64,000 bases of DNA from Pseudomonas peli (GCF_900099645.1 NZ_FMTL01000002.1:808334-872333); one strand, 5' to 3'. Numbered from the stretch's first letter, positions 38,562 through 47,992 are shown. The notes: generated by a model from the letters alone, not told the origin. Numbers and translations are program-made.

Positions 38562-38909
38562 ATGAGTGATGGCAATCAGGAACTGCAGCGCGAATCGATT
38601 CTGCTGCGCATCCTCTGGATGGTGATTTTCACCATCGTTTGGCAACTGGCGGAAATCCTCTTGGGCGCCGTGGTGTTGCTGCAACTGGGTTACCGCCTGT
38701 TTTACGGTGCGCCGAATGCCGGCCTGCTGGGCTTTGGGGACAGCCTGAGCCAGTACCTGGCGCAGATCGGTCGCTTTGGCACCTTCAACACTGATGAAAA
38801 GCCTTGGCCGTTTGCTGACTGGCCAACCCCGCAAGCACCACAAGGTGAGACCCCGCACAGCATTCCTCCGGCGGCCCACCCGGTGCGCGACGAAGAGCCG
38901 AAGCTTTGA
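38562..38909 (+). CDS. DUF4389-type membrane protein
   Basis: The 115-residue protein has one or two hydrophobic segments (LLRILWMVIFTIVWQLAEILLG and VVLLQLGYRLFYG) and a conserved block R-L-F-Y-G-A-P-N-x-x-L-L-x-F-G-x-x-L-S-Q-Y. A polar Pro-rich tail with E-K-P-W-P-F-A-D-W-P follows. These agree with my memory of DUF4389. AGGAG at 38551 favours the ATG at 38562 (6 nt) over the ATG at 38556 (0 nt). It is cotranscribed with gpsA and sixA. Function unknown. Confidence 0.83.
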   Translation: MSDGNQELQRESILLRILWMVIFTIVWQLAEILLGAVVLLQLGYRLFYGAPNAGLLGFGDSLSQYLAQIGRFGTFNTDEKPWPFADWPTPQAPQGETPHSIPPAAHPVRDEEPKL

Positions 38910-38934
38910 GTCGTCGGCTTATTGGGGCAAGCCT

Positions 38935-39399
38935 GTGAGGCTCTGGCTACTGCGCCACGGTGAAGCCGAACCGACTGCGCGCACTGATGCCGAGCGCAAC
39001 CTGACTGCCTATGGTCGTCAACAGGTGCGTGAGGTGGCTGCGCAGTTGCTGGATCGGCCGCTGCAGGCTGTACTGGTCAGCCCCTATGTGCGGGCTCAGC
39101 AGACGGCAGATCTAGTCTGCGAAGTCTTGGCCTTTAGCGGTATCCGGCAGACCGTGCCCTGGCTAACGCCGGAGAGTGATCTGCGCCAAGCGCTGCGGGA
39201 ACTTGACGGTTATGCGTTCGATGAGCTGTTGCTGGTCACCCATCAGCCGCTGGTTGGCGCCTTGGCGGGCCTGCTGATTCACGGCCATCGCCAGCAACCG
39301 CTGCCGATGAACACCGCCAGTCTGGCGTTGCTGGAAGGTGATGAGCTGGCCGCTGGGTTGATGGAATTGTCTGCCCACAAGCATCCAAGTCATTCCTGA
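38935..39399 (+). CDS. sixA: Phosphohistidine phosphatase SixA
   Basis: The 154-residue histidine-phosphatase-superfamily protein starts at GTG (38935) with GGGG upstream. It has the catalytic RHG motif (LWLLRHGEAEP) near residue 8 and the second catalytic His in LLVTHQPLVGALAG. The S-P-Y-V-R-A-Q-Q-T-A segment is typical. SixA dephosphorylates HPt-type histidines; in E. coli it acts on the PTS-Ntr protein NPr and has been linked to ArcB. It starts 25 nt after the DUF4389 gene. Confidence 0.88.
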   Translation: MRLWLLRHGEAEPTARTDAERNLTAYGRQQVREVAAQLLDRPLQAVLVSPYVRAQQTADLVCEVLAFSGIRQTVPWLTPESDLRQALRELDGYAFDELLLVTHQPLVGALAGLLIHGHRQQPLPMNTASLALLEGDELAAGLMELSAHKHPSHS

Positions 39400-39459
39400 C
39401 GCCTCACTACACACCGAAACATTTCTCCTCTTGCGGGCCGCCTTTGTGCGTGGAATAGT

Positions 39460-39483
39460 CCAACCAAGCAATTGCTTGGTTGG
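39460..39483 (+). promoter_or_regulatory. 24-bp perfect palindrome, candidate operator
   Basis: CCAACCAAGCAA (39460-39471) is followed directly by its exact reverse complement TTGCTTGGTTGG (39472-39483). It lies 30 nt before the GTG start of the acyl-CoA synthetase gene. Length and symmetry fit a TetR-type operator; the binding protein is unknown and not encoded nearby. Confidence 0.6.
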
Positions 39484-39513
39484 CTCCACAAAAACAACAA
39501 AGGAGGAAGCCCT

Positions 39514-41178
39514 GTGGCTGATGCAATCCGTTTGCCGCTTGAGGTGTTTTATGAGCGCGAGGCTCGTCACCCGAATAAACGCTACATGGTGCAGCCGCTG
39601 CCGGGCGGTCAGCTGCAGGAACTGAGCTGGGCCGACGTCGGCGAGCAGGCGCGCCGTGCGGCCAACTGGCTGCGTAGCCGCGAACTGCCGCATGGCAGCC
39701 GCATTGCGATCATTTCCAAGAACTGTGCGCACTGGATCGTCACCGATCTGGCGATCTGGATGGCCGGACACGTCTCGGTGCCGCTCTATCCCAATCTCAC
39801 CGCCGAGTCGGTAGGCCAGGTGCTGTGCCACTCAGAGGCGGCACTGGTGTTCGTCGGCAAGCTGGATGATTGGCCAGCAATGGTTCCCGGTGTGCCGCAG
39901 GATGTGCCAACCATCGGCCTGCCACTGCGTCCGCAGGGCGAGTTCAGCTTTACCTGGGATGACCTGCAGGCCTGCACGCCGATTCAGGACAACCCCAAGG
40001 CGGCTGCCGATCAGCTCGCCACCATCATCTACACCTCCGGTACCACCGGCACGCCGAAAGGGGTGATGCATCACTTCAGCAATTTCGGCTTTGCCGCCAG
40101 CCACGCCACTGAGCTGTTTGGCGTTGGCGAGAATGACCGAGTGCTTTCTTACTTGCCGCTGTGCCATGTGGCCGAGCGCATGTTTGTCGAGCTGGCATCC
40201 ATTTACGCTGGGCAGACAATCTTCTTTGCCGAGAGCCTGGAAACCTTCCTTGAAGACCTCAAGCGCGCGCGGCCGACGGTGATGTTTGGTGTGCCGCGTA
40301 TCTGGACTAAATTCCAGATGGGCGTCTACAGCAAGATGCCAGCCGAGAAGCTGGATTTCCTGCTCAAGCTGCCAATCATCGGCCGCATCGTCGGCAAAAA
40401 GGTGCTGGTTGGCCTGGGGCTGGATGCCGTGCGCTACGCCCTGTCTGGCGCCGCGCCGGTGCCTGAAGCGCTGCTCAACTGGTACAAGCGCCTGGGCTTG
40501 GATGTGCTGGAGGTGTACGGCATGACCGAGAACTGCGGTTACTCCCATGTGTGCCGGCCGGGCAAGTTCAAACAAGGCTGGATCGGTCAGAACAGCCCTG
40601 GCGTCGAAGTGCGCATCGCCGAGGATGGCGAGGTGCAGGTGCGCAGCGGCGCGACCATGCAGGGCTACTACAAAGATCCTGAGAAAACCGCAGAAACCAT
40701 CACGTCCGACGGCTTTCTGCGCACCGGTGACAAAGGCGAGCAGGACAGCGAAGGCAATCTTCGCCTGACCGGTCGGATCAAGGAAATCTTCAAAACCAGC
40801 AAAGGCAAGTACGTTGCCCCAGCGCCGATTGAGAATCTGCTCGGCGAGCACTCACGCATTGAACAGGTGTGCGTGGTGGGCGATGGCATGCCACAACCCA
40901 TGGCACTTTGTGTGCTGTCCGATGTGGGGCGCAGTGAGGCTTCCAGCGGGCGTGGCGAGTTGGAAAGCAGTTTGAAGAAGTTGTTGGAGGACGTTAACCA
41001 AAGCCTCGACAAGCATGAGCGCCTGCAACGTCTGGTGTTGGTCAAGGAGGTCTGGGCGGTTGAGAACGGCTTCCTTACGCCAACTCTGAAAATCAAGCGC
41101 GCTGTGGTCGAAGGCACGTATGGAGAGCGCTTCAGTGAATGGACCGAACGCAGTGAAGCGGTGCTCTGGCACGAGTGA
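39514..41178 (+). CDS. Long-chain acyl-CoA synthetase-like AMP-binding protein
   Basis: The 554-residue adenylate-forming enzyme has A3 motif IIYTSGTTGTPKGVMHH (about 168-185), A5 motif EVYGMTENCGYSHVC, A7 FLRTGDKGEQD and A8 LTGRIKEIFKTSKGKYV. The last includes the K-T-S-K-G-K-Y-V form seen in long-chain fatty acid CoA ligases of the FadD15/bubblegum type. I start at GTG 39514, 7 nt after AGGAGG; the frame runs upstream through the palindrome, which argues against a longer protein. The following thioesterase suggests acyl-CoA handling. Confidence 0.9.
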   Translation: MADAIRLPLEVFYEREARHPNKRYMVQPLPGGQLQELSWADVGEQARRAANWLRSRELPHGSRIAIISKNCAHWIVTDLAIWMAGHVSVPLYPNLTAESVGQVLCHSEAALVFVGKLDDWPAMVPGVPQDVPTIGLPLRPQGEFSFTWDDLQACTPIQDNPKAAADQLATIIYTSGTTGTPKGVMHHFSNFGFAASHATELFGVGENDRVLSYLPLCHVAERMFVELASIYAGQTIFFAESLETFLEDLKRARPTVMFGVPRIWTKFQMGVYSKMPAEKLDFLLKLPIIGRIVGKKVLVGLGLDAVRYALSGAAPVPEALLNWYKRLGLDVLEVYGMTENCGYSHVCRPGKFKQGWIGQNSPGVEVRIAEDGEVQVRSGATMQGYYKDPEKTAETITSDGFLRTGDKGEQDSEGNLRLTGRIKEIFKTSKGKYVAPAPIENLLGEHSRIEQVCVVGDGMPQPMALCVLSDVGRSEASSGRGELESSLKKLLEDVNQSLDKHERLQRLVLVKEVWAVENGFLTPTLKIKRAVVEGTYGERFSEWTERSEAVLWHE

Positions 41179-41247
41179 TCAGCCTGTGGCCGGCAAGGCT
41201 AAGCCCGCCGGCCCTGTTCTGACTGAACTGATCCAAAAGGACACATC

Positions 41248-41694
41248 ATGACCCTCTGGCAACAAAACCCTGACCTGGCTCAGCTCAATGGCTTTCTGAA
41301 GAACACCATTGGCGAGCAGCTGGATATTCGCTTTGAATCGTTTGATGACGAGTCGATCACCGCCAGCATGGTGGTCGATGCACGTACCCACCAACCCTAT
41401 GGCCTGCTGCATGGCGGCGCCTCCGTTGTGCTGGCGGAAACCCTCGGTTCCACCGCCAGCCACCTGTGCATCGACAGCAGCAAGTTTTACTGCGTAGGCC
41501 TGGAAGTGAACGCCAACCACCTGCGTGGCGTGCGCAGCGGCCGGGTCACCGCGGTAGCTCGGCCGGTTCACCTAGGGCGTACCACCCATGTCTGGGACAT
41601 CCGTTTGACGGGGGAGGATGGCAAGGCCAGCTGCATTTCCCGGCTGACTATGGCCATTGTGCCGCTGGGGGAGAATGGCCCTGCGCTGCGTTAA
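41248..41694 (+). CDS. Hotdog-fold thioesterase, PA1618/YdiI-like
   Basis: The 148-residue hotdog enzyme has the AB-type signature GLLHGGASVVLAETLGS (about 50-66), with the E in LAETLGS as the catalytic base, and GLEVNANHLRGVRSG. Such enzymes (E. coli YdiI and EntH, P. aeruginosa PA1618) hydrolyse aryl- and acyl-CoA thioesters. It lies 69 nt after the acyl-CoA synthetase gene and probably counteracts or edits its products. An AAAAGGA ribosome site precedes the ATG. A GC-rich stem (41703-41731) without T-run follows. Confidence 0.9.
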   Translation: MTLWQQNPDLAQLNGFLKNTIGEQLDIRFESFDDESITASMVVDARTHQPYGLLHGGASVVLAETLGSTASHLCIDSSKFYCVGLEVNANHLRGVRSGRVTAVARPVHLGRTTHVWDIRLTGEDGKASCISRLTMAIVPLGENGPALR

Positions 41695-41840
41695 TCCGTA
41701 AAGCCCGCCACTGCCGCTCCGGCTGGCGGGCCTCCCATCAGCTTTGGCTATAGTGCCGTCATTCACTGGCCGTTTTGTCATTGCTGCATCTCAAACACTG
41801 CCGGACAATCATCCGTAACTTCCCAGATAAGCCCGCTGCC

Positions 41841-42650
41841 ATGACCCAGTCCGTGTTCTTCGCCCATGCCAACGGCTTTCCCTCGGCCACCTACGGCAAG
41901 CTATTTGCCGCACTGGCGCCGGACTATTCGGTGCAGCACCTGGAGCAACATGGGCATGACCCGCGTTTTCCGGTGAACGACAACTGGAGCAATCTGGTTG
42001 ATGAGCTGATCCATCACCTTGAGGCTAACCAGCAGCTTGTCTGGGGTGTGGGGCATTCGCTGGGCGGCGTGCTGCATTATCACGCTGCGTTACTACGCCC
42101 CGAGCTTTACCGTGGGGTGGTAATGCTTGATTCGCCAGTCCTGACCCTGGCGGACAAGATGGTGATTCGCGCGGCCAAACGCTTTGGCTTTATCGACCGC
42201 ATCACCCCGGCCGGACGTACCCTGGGGCGGCGTGAAGAGTTTATTGACCTGGCCGAGGCTCGCGGATATTTCGCAGGCAAAGGGCTATTCCGTCGCTTCG
42301 ATCCTGAGTGCCTGGACGCCTATGTGCAGCACGGCCTGCAGGCCTCGGGTAATAGCCTGCGCCTGCGGTTTGATCCCGCCACGGAAATCAGTATCTACCG
42401 CAGCGTGCCGCACACCAGCCCAGGACGGCCGCAGCAGCTGAAAGTGCCGCTGGCCATGGTGCGCGGTCGGCATAGCCGGGTGGTGATGCCGCATCATGCC
42501 CACTTGGTACGTCGTGTTCCCAATGGTGAGTACCTGACGCTGCCCGGTGGGCATATGTTTCCACTGGAACGTCCGCAAGACACTGCCGAATTGCTAAAAA
42601 AGCTGTTCCAGCGTTGGGACGGTCAACCTGTCAGTGAGCAACACGCATGA
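41841..42650 (+). CDS. Alpha/beta hydrolase
   Basis: The 269-residue alpha/beta-hydrolase-fold protein has the nucleophile elbow VGHSLGGVLHY (Ser about 73), a likely acid D in the VVMLDSP or VRGRHS region and the His in PGGHMFPLERP. The F-F-A-H-A-N-G-F-P start forms the oxyanion region. The start at 41841 (MTQSVFFAHANGF) is chosen for fold completeness. It overlaps the next hydrolase gene by 4 nt (ATGA). Substrate unknown. Confidence 0.88.
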   Translation: MTQSVFFAHANGFPSATYGKLFAALAPDYSVQHLEQHGHDPRFPVNDNWSNLVDELIHHLEANQQLVWGVGHSLGGVLHYHAALLRPELYRGVVMLDSPVLTLADKMVIRAAKRFGFIDRITPAGRTLGRREEFIDLAEARGYFAGKGLFRRFDPECLDAYVQHGLQASGNSLRLRFDPATEISIYRSVPHTSPGRPQQLKVPLAMVRGRHSRVVMPHHAHLVRRVPNGEYLTLPGGHMFPLERPQDTAELLKKLFQRWDGQPVSEQHA

Positions 42651-43510
42651 GCCTGCATTTCGAAGAAGTCCGCCTACGGTTGCCGCATATCGAACTGGCC
42701 GCCCATCTGTATGGCCCGGAAGACGGTATACCGGTGATTGCCCTGCATGGGTGGTTGGACAATGCCGCCAGTTTTTCCCGCCTGGCTCCGCTGTTGCCAG
42801 GGTTGCGTATTGTGGCCCTGGATTTTGCCGGCCACGGTCATTCCGATCACCGTCCGCCAGGCGGCAGTTACGCCATCTGGGACTATGCCCACGATGTGCT
42901 GCAGGTCGCCGAGCAGTTCGGCTGGCAGCGCTTTTCCCTGCTCGGGCATTCCATGGGCGCAATTGTCTCGGTGCTTTTGGCCGGAGCGATGCCGGAGCGA
43001 ATCGAGCGCTTGGCACTGATTGACGGGCTGATTCCCTACACCGGCGAGTCGGACACGGCGCCGCAGAAACTCGGCGAAGCGCTCAAGGCGCAGCTGGCCC
43101 TGGCCGGTAAGAGCAAGCCGGTATACGCCGAGTTTGACCGGGCTGTGGAAGCGCGTATGCGCGGGGTAGGGGCGGTCAGTCGTGAGGCTGCAGAATTGCT
43201 CGCCCAGCGCGGCCTGATGCCTGTGCCTGGCGGTTACACCTGGCGCACTGACAGCCGGCTGACACTGCCGTCGCCACTGCGTCTGACCCACGCCCATGCC
43301 CTAGCGTTTGCACGTAGCCTGCAGTGTCCGGCCAAACTGGTGATGGCGCAGCAAGGCATGTTGCTCGCGCAGCCGAGTATTACTCAGCTGGTCGAGGGCC
43401 TGGCCATCGAGGTGGCGCATCTGCCTGGCGGCCATCACCTGCACCTGGATGACGACGTGGGCGCGGGTTTGGTAGCAGACTGTTTCAAAGCTTTCCTGGG
43501 CGCGCCTTGA
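42647..43510 (+). CDS. Alpha/beta hydrolase (second of pair)
   Basis: The 287-residue alpha/beta hydrolase has the HGWLDNAASF oxyanion segment, nucleophile LLGHSMGAIVS (Ser about 105) and C-terminal His in LPGGHHLHLDDD. D-F-A-G-H-G-H-S-D-H is typical of haloalkane-dehalogenase/epoxide-hydrolase-like serine hydrolases (MEST/SERHL type). The ATG overlaps the upstream hydrolase stop. It is a divergent relative of, not a duplicate of, its neighbour. Confidence 0.9.
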   Translation: MSLHFEEVRLRLPHIELAAHLYGPEDGIPVIALHGWLDNAASFSRLAPLLPGLRIVALDFAGHGHSDHRPPGGSYAIWDYAHDVLQVAEQFGWQRFSLLGHSMGAIVSVLLAGAMPERIERLALIDGLIPYTGESDTAPQKLGEALKAQLALAGKSKPVYAEFDRAVEARMRGVGAVSREAAELLAQRGLMPVPGGYTWRTDSRLTLPSPLRLTHAHALAFARSLQCPAKLVMAQQGMLLAQPSITQLVEGLAIEVAHLPGGHHLHLDDDVGAGLVADCFKAFLGAP

Positions 43511-43561
43511 CTTGCTAAAGGCAACTGGGGAAAGGTGTGGGTGTTACCCACGGAGATTCGC

Positions 43562-44224
43562 ATGATCGACCTGTATACCGCCGCCACCCCCAACGGCCAT
43601 AAAGCGTCCATCGCACTGGAAGAGTTACAGCTGCCCTACACCGTGCAGGCTTTGAGTTTCGATAAGCAGGAACAGAAGACTGCGGCCTTTCTCAAGATCA
43701 ATCCCAATGGCCGTATTCCGGCGATTGTTGACCGCGCTAATGATGATTTCGCGGTATTCGAATCCGGCGCCATTCTGCTGTATCTCGCCGAGAAAACCGG
43801 CCAGCTGCTGCCCAGCGACGCCAAGGGCCGCTCGCGGGTGATCCAGTGGCTGATGTTCCAGATGGGCGGGGTTGGCCCTATGCAAGGTCAGGCCAACGTG
43901 TTTTTCCGTTATTTCCCGGAGAAGCTGCAGGGGCCGATTGACCGATACCAGCGCGAAACCCGTCGTCTGTATGAAGTGCTCGACACGCGCTTGAGCGAAT
44001 CGCAGTACCTGGCCGATGACTACAGTATTGCCGACATTGCCACCTACCCATGGGTGCGTATTCATGACTGGGCAGGCGTCTCTGTTGACGGCCTTGAGCA
44101 TCTGCAGCGCTGGATGGCTGAGCTGGCTGAGCGTCCTGCCGTACAGCGTGGTTTGCTGGTGCCGCAGCGCGAAGAGGACGGCGCGAAAATCGTCAAAGCG
44201 GCCCAGTCGATGTTGATCAAATGA
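43562..44224 (+). CDS. Glutathione S-transferase, Nu-class-like
   Basis: The 220-residue protein has an N-terminal thioredoxin-like domain beginning [19 protein letters not shown], the TPNGHK pattern of the YfcG/YghU disulfide-bond oxidoreductase group. [10 protein letters not shown] and [11 protein letters not shown] are the glutathione-site motifs. The all-alpha C-terminal domain has the [12 protein letters not shown]-capping box. I start at the ATG at 43562, preceded by GGAG at 7 nt. It overlaps the next gene by 4 nt. Confidence 0.92.
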   Translation: MIDLYTAATPNGHKASIALEELQLPYTVQALSFDKQEQKTAAFLKINPNGRIPAIVDRANDDFAVFESGAILLYLAEKTGQLLPSDAKGRSRVIQWLMFQMGGVGPMQGQANVFFRYFPEKLQGPIDRYQRETRRLYEVLDTRLSESQYLADDYSIADIATYPWVRIHDWAGVSVDGLEHLQRWMAELAERPAVQRGLLVPQREEDGAKIVKAAQSMLIK

Positions 44225-45033
44225 GCCGTCTCAGTATTTATGGCCTCGGCATCAGCCTGTTGCTGGCCACAGCCGTTGTCCGGGCCGATGTTGCAGGTAG
44301 TCAGGATCTCGACGTGTTACCGCGCTTTGCCGGGAGCAAGATTGTCAGCTTCAAGGATGTTGCCGAACAGGAGCGCATCTACCCGCAAGGGGCAATTCGG
44401 CGGATCAGTGGCACTTTACGGTATGAGCGCGAAGTAGCTGCTCAGGGCCAGTTGACCGCCGTGACCTATGAGTTACCGCGCACTCACACAGCGAATGAGG
44501 CATTCGCCAAGGCCCGCAGTGATTTACAAGCCCAGGACGCCGAGTTGCTGTACTGGTGCGTGGGTCGTGAATGCGGTTCCAGCAGTCTATGGGCTAACGC
44601 GGTATTCAATAACGCTACCCTGACCGGTTCGGATGACCAGCAAACGTACGCATTGCTGCGTCTCGCTGAGCCACGTCAGGACAGCTTGTTGGCGCTGTAC
44701 AGCATCACCCGTGGCAACAAGCGCGCCTACCTGCATGCCGAGTTGCTCACGGCCAATGCGCCGTTGGGTGAAGTGTTGCCGACCCCAGCCACCCTGCAGC
44801 GCCAGCTGAAAAGTACCGGTGAACTGCGCCTTGCCAAGCAGGTTGAACCCAGCGCTGCCTGGATTGAACTGCTGGCACGTAGCCTTAAGCTCGACAGCAC
44901 CTTGCGTGTCACCATCAGCGGCGCCCAGGCCGAAGCCTGGCGCGATGCCCTGGTTGAGCAACGGGTGCGCGCCAGCCGTCTGGAGCTGGGTGACGCAGAT
45001 GCGAGCGGCGTACAACTCAACGTGCTGCGCTAA
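44221..45033 (+). CDS. DUF4892-type secreted protein
   Basis: The 270-residue protein has a signal peptide ([14 protein letters not shown], then [14 protein letters not shown]). The mature part, with [17 protein letters not shown], then [19 protein letters not shown], and [17 protein letters not shown], fits my memory of DUF4892, an uncharacterised Pseudomonas envelope family. The two cysteines around position 107-112 may form a disulfide. It overlaps the GST gene as ATGA, and a terminator-like hairpin follows. Confidence 0.8.
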   Translation: MSRLSIYGLGISLLLATAVVRADVAGSQDLDVLPRFAGSKIVSFKDVAEQERIYPQGAIRRISGTLRYEREVAAQGQLTAVTYELPRTHTANEAFAKARSDLQAQDAELLYWCVGRECGSSSLWANAVFNNATLTGSDDQQTYALLRLAEPRQDSLLALYSITRGNKRAYLHAELLTANAPLGEVLPTPATLQRQLKSTGELRLAKQVEPSAAWIELLARSLKLDSTLRVTISGAQAEAWRDALVEQRVRASRLELGDADASGVQLNVLR

Positions 45034-45073
45034 GACGCTCCGCCCGGTACTCTTGTCGTTATGAATTGATCCG

Positions 45074-45100
45074 GCTCTGCCCTTCGAGGCAGAGCATTTT
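45074..45100 (+). terminator. Terminator-like hairpin after the DUF4892 gene
   Basis: GCTCTGCC (45074-45081) and GGCAGAGC (45088-45095) enclose CTTCGA, followed by ATTTT. The next gene begins 24 nt later, so the two are probably separate transcripts. Confidence 0.65.
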
Positions 45101-45123
45101 GCGTTGTGCAGGGAGCTGTTTGG

Positions 45124-46203
45124 ATGGCCAATAACGATCGTTTGCTGGTGCAGATACTGCTGTTGGTCTTGCTGGGCGCCAGCCTGTTGGTGTTGGCACC
45201 GTTCTGGTCGGCGCTGTTCTGGGCTGCGGTGTTGTCGTTTGCCAGCTGGCCGGTGATGCGTGTGCTGACGCACCTGCTCAATGGTCGTCAGGCATTGGCG
45301 GCGGGGTTGCTGACCCTGGCTTGGACCGTCGTGGTGGCCGTGCCTCTAGTGATGCTGGGCTTCAACCTGGCGGATCACATCAAGGATGTCACCGCGCTGC
45401 TCAAGGATTTCCAGGTCGAAGGGCTGCCGCCAGCTCCCGCCTGGTTGGCTGGCGTGCCGCTGGTGGGGGAGCGCCTGGTGGGCTTCTGGATGACCATCGA
45501 CCAGCAGGGCGCGGCGTTTTTCGCCACCGTGCGGCCGTATTTGGGGCAGGTCGGCAACTGGCTGCTGGCGCGCAGTGCGCAGATCGGTGGCGGCATGCTG
45601 GAACTGGCTTTGAGCTTGATTCTGGTGTTCTTTTTCTATCGAGACGGGCCGCGTCTAGCGGCGTTTGCCGAAAGCCTGTTACAGCGTTTGATCGGTGATC
45701 GCGCTGAGCATTATCTGGAACTGGTGGCTGGTACCGTGCAGCGGGTGGTCAACGGGGTGATCGGTACTGCCGCGGCGCAGGCCATCCTGGCCTTTATCGG
45801 TTTCACCATCGCTGGCGTGCCTGGGGCGTTGGTGCTTGGCATCATGACCTTCGGCTTCAGCCTGATCATGATTCCTCCGTTGATCTGGGGGCCGGCGGTG
45901 GCCTGGCTGTTCTGGCAGGGTGAAGTCGGCATGGGCATCTTCCTGCTGGTTTGGGGCTTCTTTGTGATCAGTGGCGTCGACAACATCCTTAAGCCGTACC
46001 TGATCAGCCGTGGCGGTAACCTGCCCTTGATCGTGGTGTTGCTCGGGGTGTTCGGCGGCATTCTGGCGTTCGGTTTTATGGGCCTGTTCCTTGGCCCAAC
46101 ATTGCTGGCCGTGGCTTACAGCCTGCTTAGTGATTGGGTCGGTAGCCCTGTCGTCAACACCACGGTCAGCAGCGTTGAATCGCCCGAGAAGCCAGACAGC
46201 TGA
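45124..46203 (+). CDS. AI-2E family transporter (putative permease)
   Basis: The 359-residue polytopic membrane protein has about seven helices and the AI-2E/PerM family C-terminal pattern: VDNILKPYLISRGGNLPLIVVLLGVFGGILAFG, here split as VDNILKPYLISRG and GVFGGILAFGFMGLFLGP. Family members include TqsA, an AI-2 exporter, and Na+/H+ antiporters, so the substrate is open. The start at 45124 has GGGAG 8 nt upstream; a GTG at 45106 is less likely. A 244-nt gap without recognisable signal follows. Confidence 0.9.
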   Translation: MANNDRLLVQILLLVLLGASLLVLAPFWSALFWAAVLSFASWPVMRVLTHLLNGRQALAAGLLTLAWTVVVAVPLVMLGFNLADHIKDVTALLKDFQVEGLPPAPAWLAGVPLVGERLVGFWMTIDQQGAAFFATVRPYLGQVGNWLLARSAQIGGGMLELALSLILVFFFYRDGPRLAAFAESLLQRLIGDRAEHYLELVAGTVQRVVNGVIGTAAAQAILAFIGFTIAGVPGALVLGIMTFGFSLIMIPPLIWGPAVAWLFWQGEVGMGIFLLVWGFFVISGVDNILKPYLISRGGNLPLIVVLLGVFGGILAFGFMGLFLGPTLLAVAYSLLSDWVGSPVVNTTVSSVESPEKPDS

Positions 46204-46447
46204 CTGTTCATTAGGGCTGCACAGCTGTTCGAGCCGGTTGGCATTTTCGGTAAATTTCCGCGGCGGCGCCTTGGTCGCCTGTAGCCGGGGTGGTAGCCTT
46301 GCGGCGCTTCGCGACCACGCCTTGGCTTGCGCAGCCAGGCGTTGTGCGCATGCCCGGCGTCGCGCCTCAAACCGCCACATTGCCGTGCAGTGATTGACGC
46401 GGTAGCAGGGAAGCCCCACCCCATAACGGACACGCAGGATATCCCCC

Positions 46448-47992
46448 ATGAAGAAAATTGTTGGCAGCGCCCTGGGCGCAGTTGTCGTTCTAGGCGTACT
46501 GAGCACCGCCGGAGCCTGGTACACCGGTCAGCAGCTCCCCGCCGTGTTGGAAACCTCGATCAAACAGGCCAACGAGGACATGGGTAAAACCCTGCCGGCC
46601 CTGGGCCTTAGCGCCACCATTGAGCTGGTTTCTCTCGAACGCCAGCTGTTCAGCAGTAACGCGCGCTACCGCATTCAGTTTGCTGGCAGCCTGGATGGCG
46701 AGTCGCCGAGCAACTTCGAGTGGTTCGTCACTGACCACATTGAACACGGGCCTTTCCCGCTGTCACGGCTGCAAGCTCTCAAATTGCTACCCGTTATGGC
46801 CACCAGCAACTACGCCCTGGAGCGCGGCCCGGAGCTGGAAAAATGGTTTGCCAGTAGCCAAGGTGGGGCGCCGCTGCAGGGCCAGGTCAGTCTCGGTTAT
46901 GACCGTTCGATGAGCGGCAACCTGCGCGTACAACCCCTGCAGATGGCGCTGGATGAGCAGACCCAGATTGATTTCAGTGGCTTGCAAATCGACTTCGACA
47001 GCAGCGCGAATGTCGAAGCAATCAGTGCCAATGGCGTGATGGACAGCTTCAAGGTCACTTCAACCCTGTCCACCGATGAGAGCATGCGTCTTGAGTTCAA
47101 GGGCCTGGACCTCACCAGTAATTCCCGTAAGGGCGTCAGCGACTTCTACCTGGGGCAGAACGAGGTGCGCTTGCAGCAGATCGAGCTGCAGGTTGGCGAA
47201 AACGCCCCCATCCTGTTCAAGGATTTCGTCCAGCGCGATGAAACCAGCGAAGCCGACCAGCAGCTGTCCGCGCGTTACAGCTATGACATTGGCATGGTCA
47301 GCTACCAAGGTACCGACATCGGCTCTTCGCAGATGCTCTGGACCGTGAAAAACCTTGATGCAGCCGCCCTGAAATCGATGATCGAGCTGTACGGCACACT
47401 GCTGCAGAGCGGCAAGGTCGACACTGAAAGCGGTATGCCGGAGCTGACCGACGCGCAGACTGCGCAATTCAAGACTGATCTGGAAAAACTGCTGGCCGGC
47501 AAACCGGGCCTGGCTCTGGAAAAACTGGCGTTCAAGACTGCCAATGGCGAGAGCAGCTTCAGCTTTGGCTTGGACCTGGACAAGCCGGTGTCCTTCGACT
47601 TGCCGGCGCCTGAACTGGCCAAGCAGTTGATTGCCCAACTGGATGCCAAGTTGCTGGTGTCCAAGGCGATGATTGCCGATGTGATTGGTGTACAGGCCAC
47701 TCTGGCCGGGGAAACCGACAAGGAAGCAATTGCCCAGCAGGCGGCGATGGTCGGTGAAATGGCCAGCGGCATGGCGGTGGCCAGCGAACTGGCAGTGGTG
47801 CAGGGGCAGGACATCAGCTCCAGCCTGCATTACGCCAACGATCAGGTGACCTTCAATGGCAAGCAGATGACCGTGGAGCAGTTCGTCGCGCTGGCCATGA
47901 GCAGTGGCGGTGGTTTGGCGGGCATGGCCCCTGAAACCCCGGCCGAGGAAATGCTGCTGGAAGAAAGCGAGGCTCAAAGCCCCATTCAGTAA
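46448..47992 (+). CDS. DUF945 (YdgA) family protein
   Basis: The 514-residue protein has one N-terminal hydrophobic anchor (IVGSALGAVVVLGVLSTAGAW), then the family start Y-T-G-Q-Q-L-P. The rest is a long repeated beta-rich periplasmic region and matches YdgA/DUF945 proteins, which resemble AsmA-like or BPI-like envelope proteins; the molecular role is unknown. The acidic C-terminal tail (PAEEMLLEESEAQS) is low complexity. Its own terminator follows before the kdp operon. Confidence 0.87.
   Translation: MKKIVGSALGAVVVLGVLSTAGAWYTGQQLPAVLETSIKQANEDMGKTLPALGLSATIELVSLERQLFSSNARYRIQFAGSLDGESPSNFEWFVTDHIEHGPFPLSRLQALKLLPVMATSNYALERGPELEKWFASSQGGAPLQGQVSLGYDRSMSGNLRVQPLQMALDEQTQIDFSGLQIDFDSSANVEAISANGVMDSFKVTSTLSTDESMRLEFKGLDLTSNSRKGVSDFYLGQNEVRLQQIELQVGENAPILFKDFVQRDETSEADQQLSARYSYDIGMVSYQGTDIGSSQMLWTVKNLDAAALKSMIELYGTLLQSGKVDTESGMPELTDAQTAQFKTDLEKLLAGKPGLALEKLAFKTANGESSFSFGLDLDKPVSFDLPAPELAKQLIAQLDAKLLVSKAMIADVIGVQATLAGETDKEAIAQQAAMVGEMASGMAVASELAVVQGQDISSSLHYANDQVTFNGKQMTVEQFVALAMSSGGGLAGMAPETPAEEMLLEESEAQSPIQ

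Noticed and set aside
41703-41731. Hairpin after the PA1618-like gene as a terminator
   Set aside because: Good 8-bp stem but a 13-nt loop and no T-run; left as a possible REP-like stem only.
46204-46447. Search of the 244-nt gap before the DUF945 gene for a small RNA or gene
   Set aside because: Short GC-rich open frames only, no ribosome site, no terminator; nothing supportable seen.
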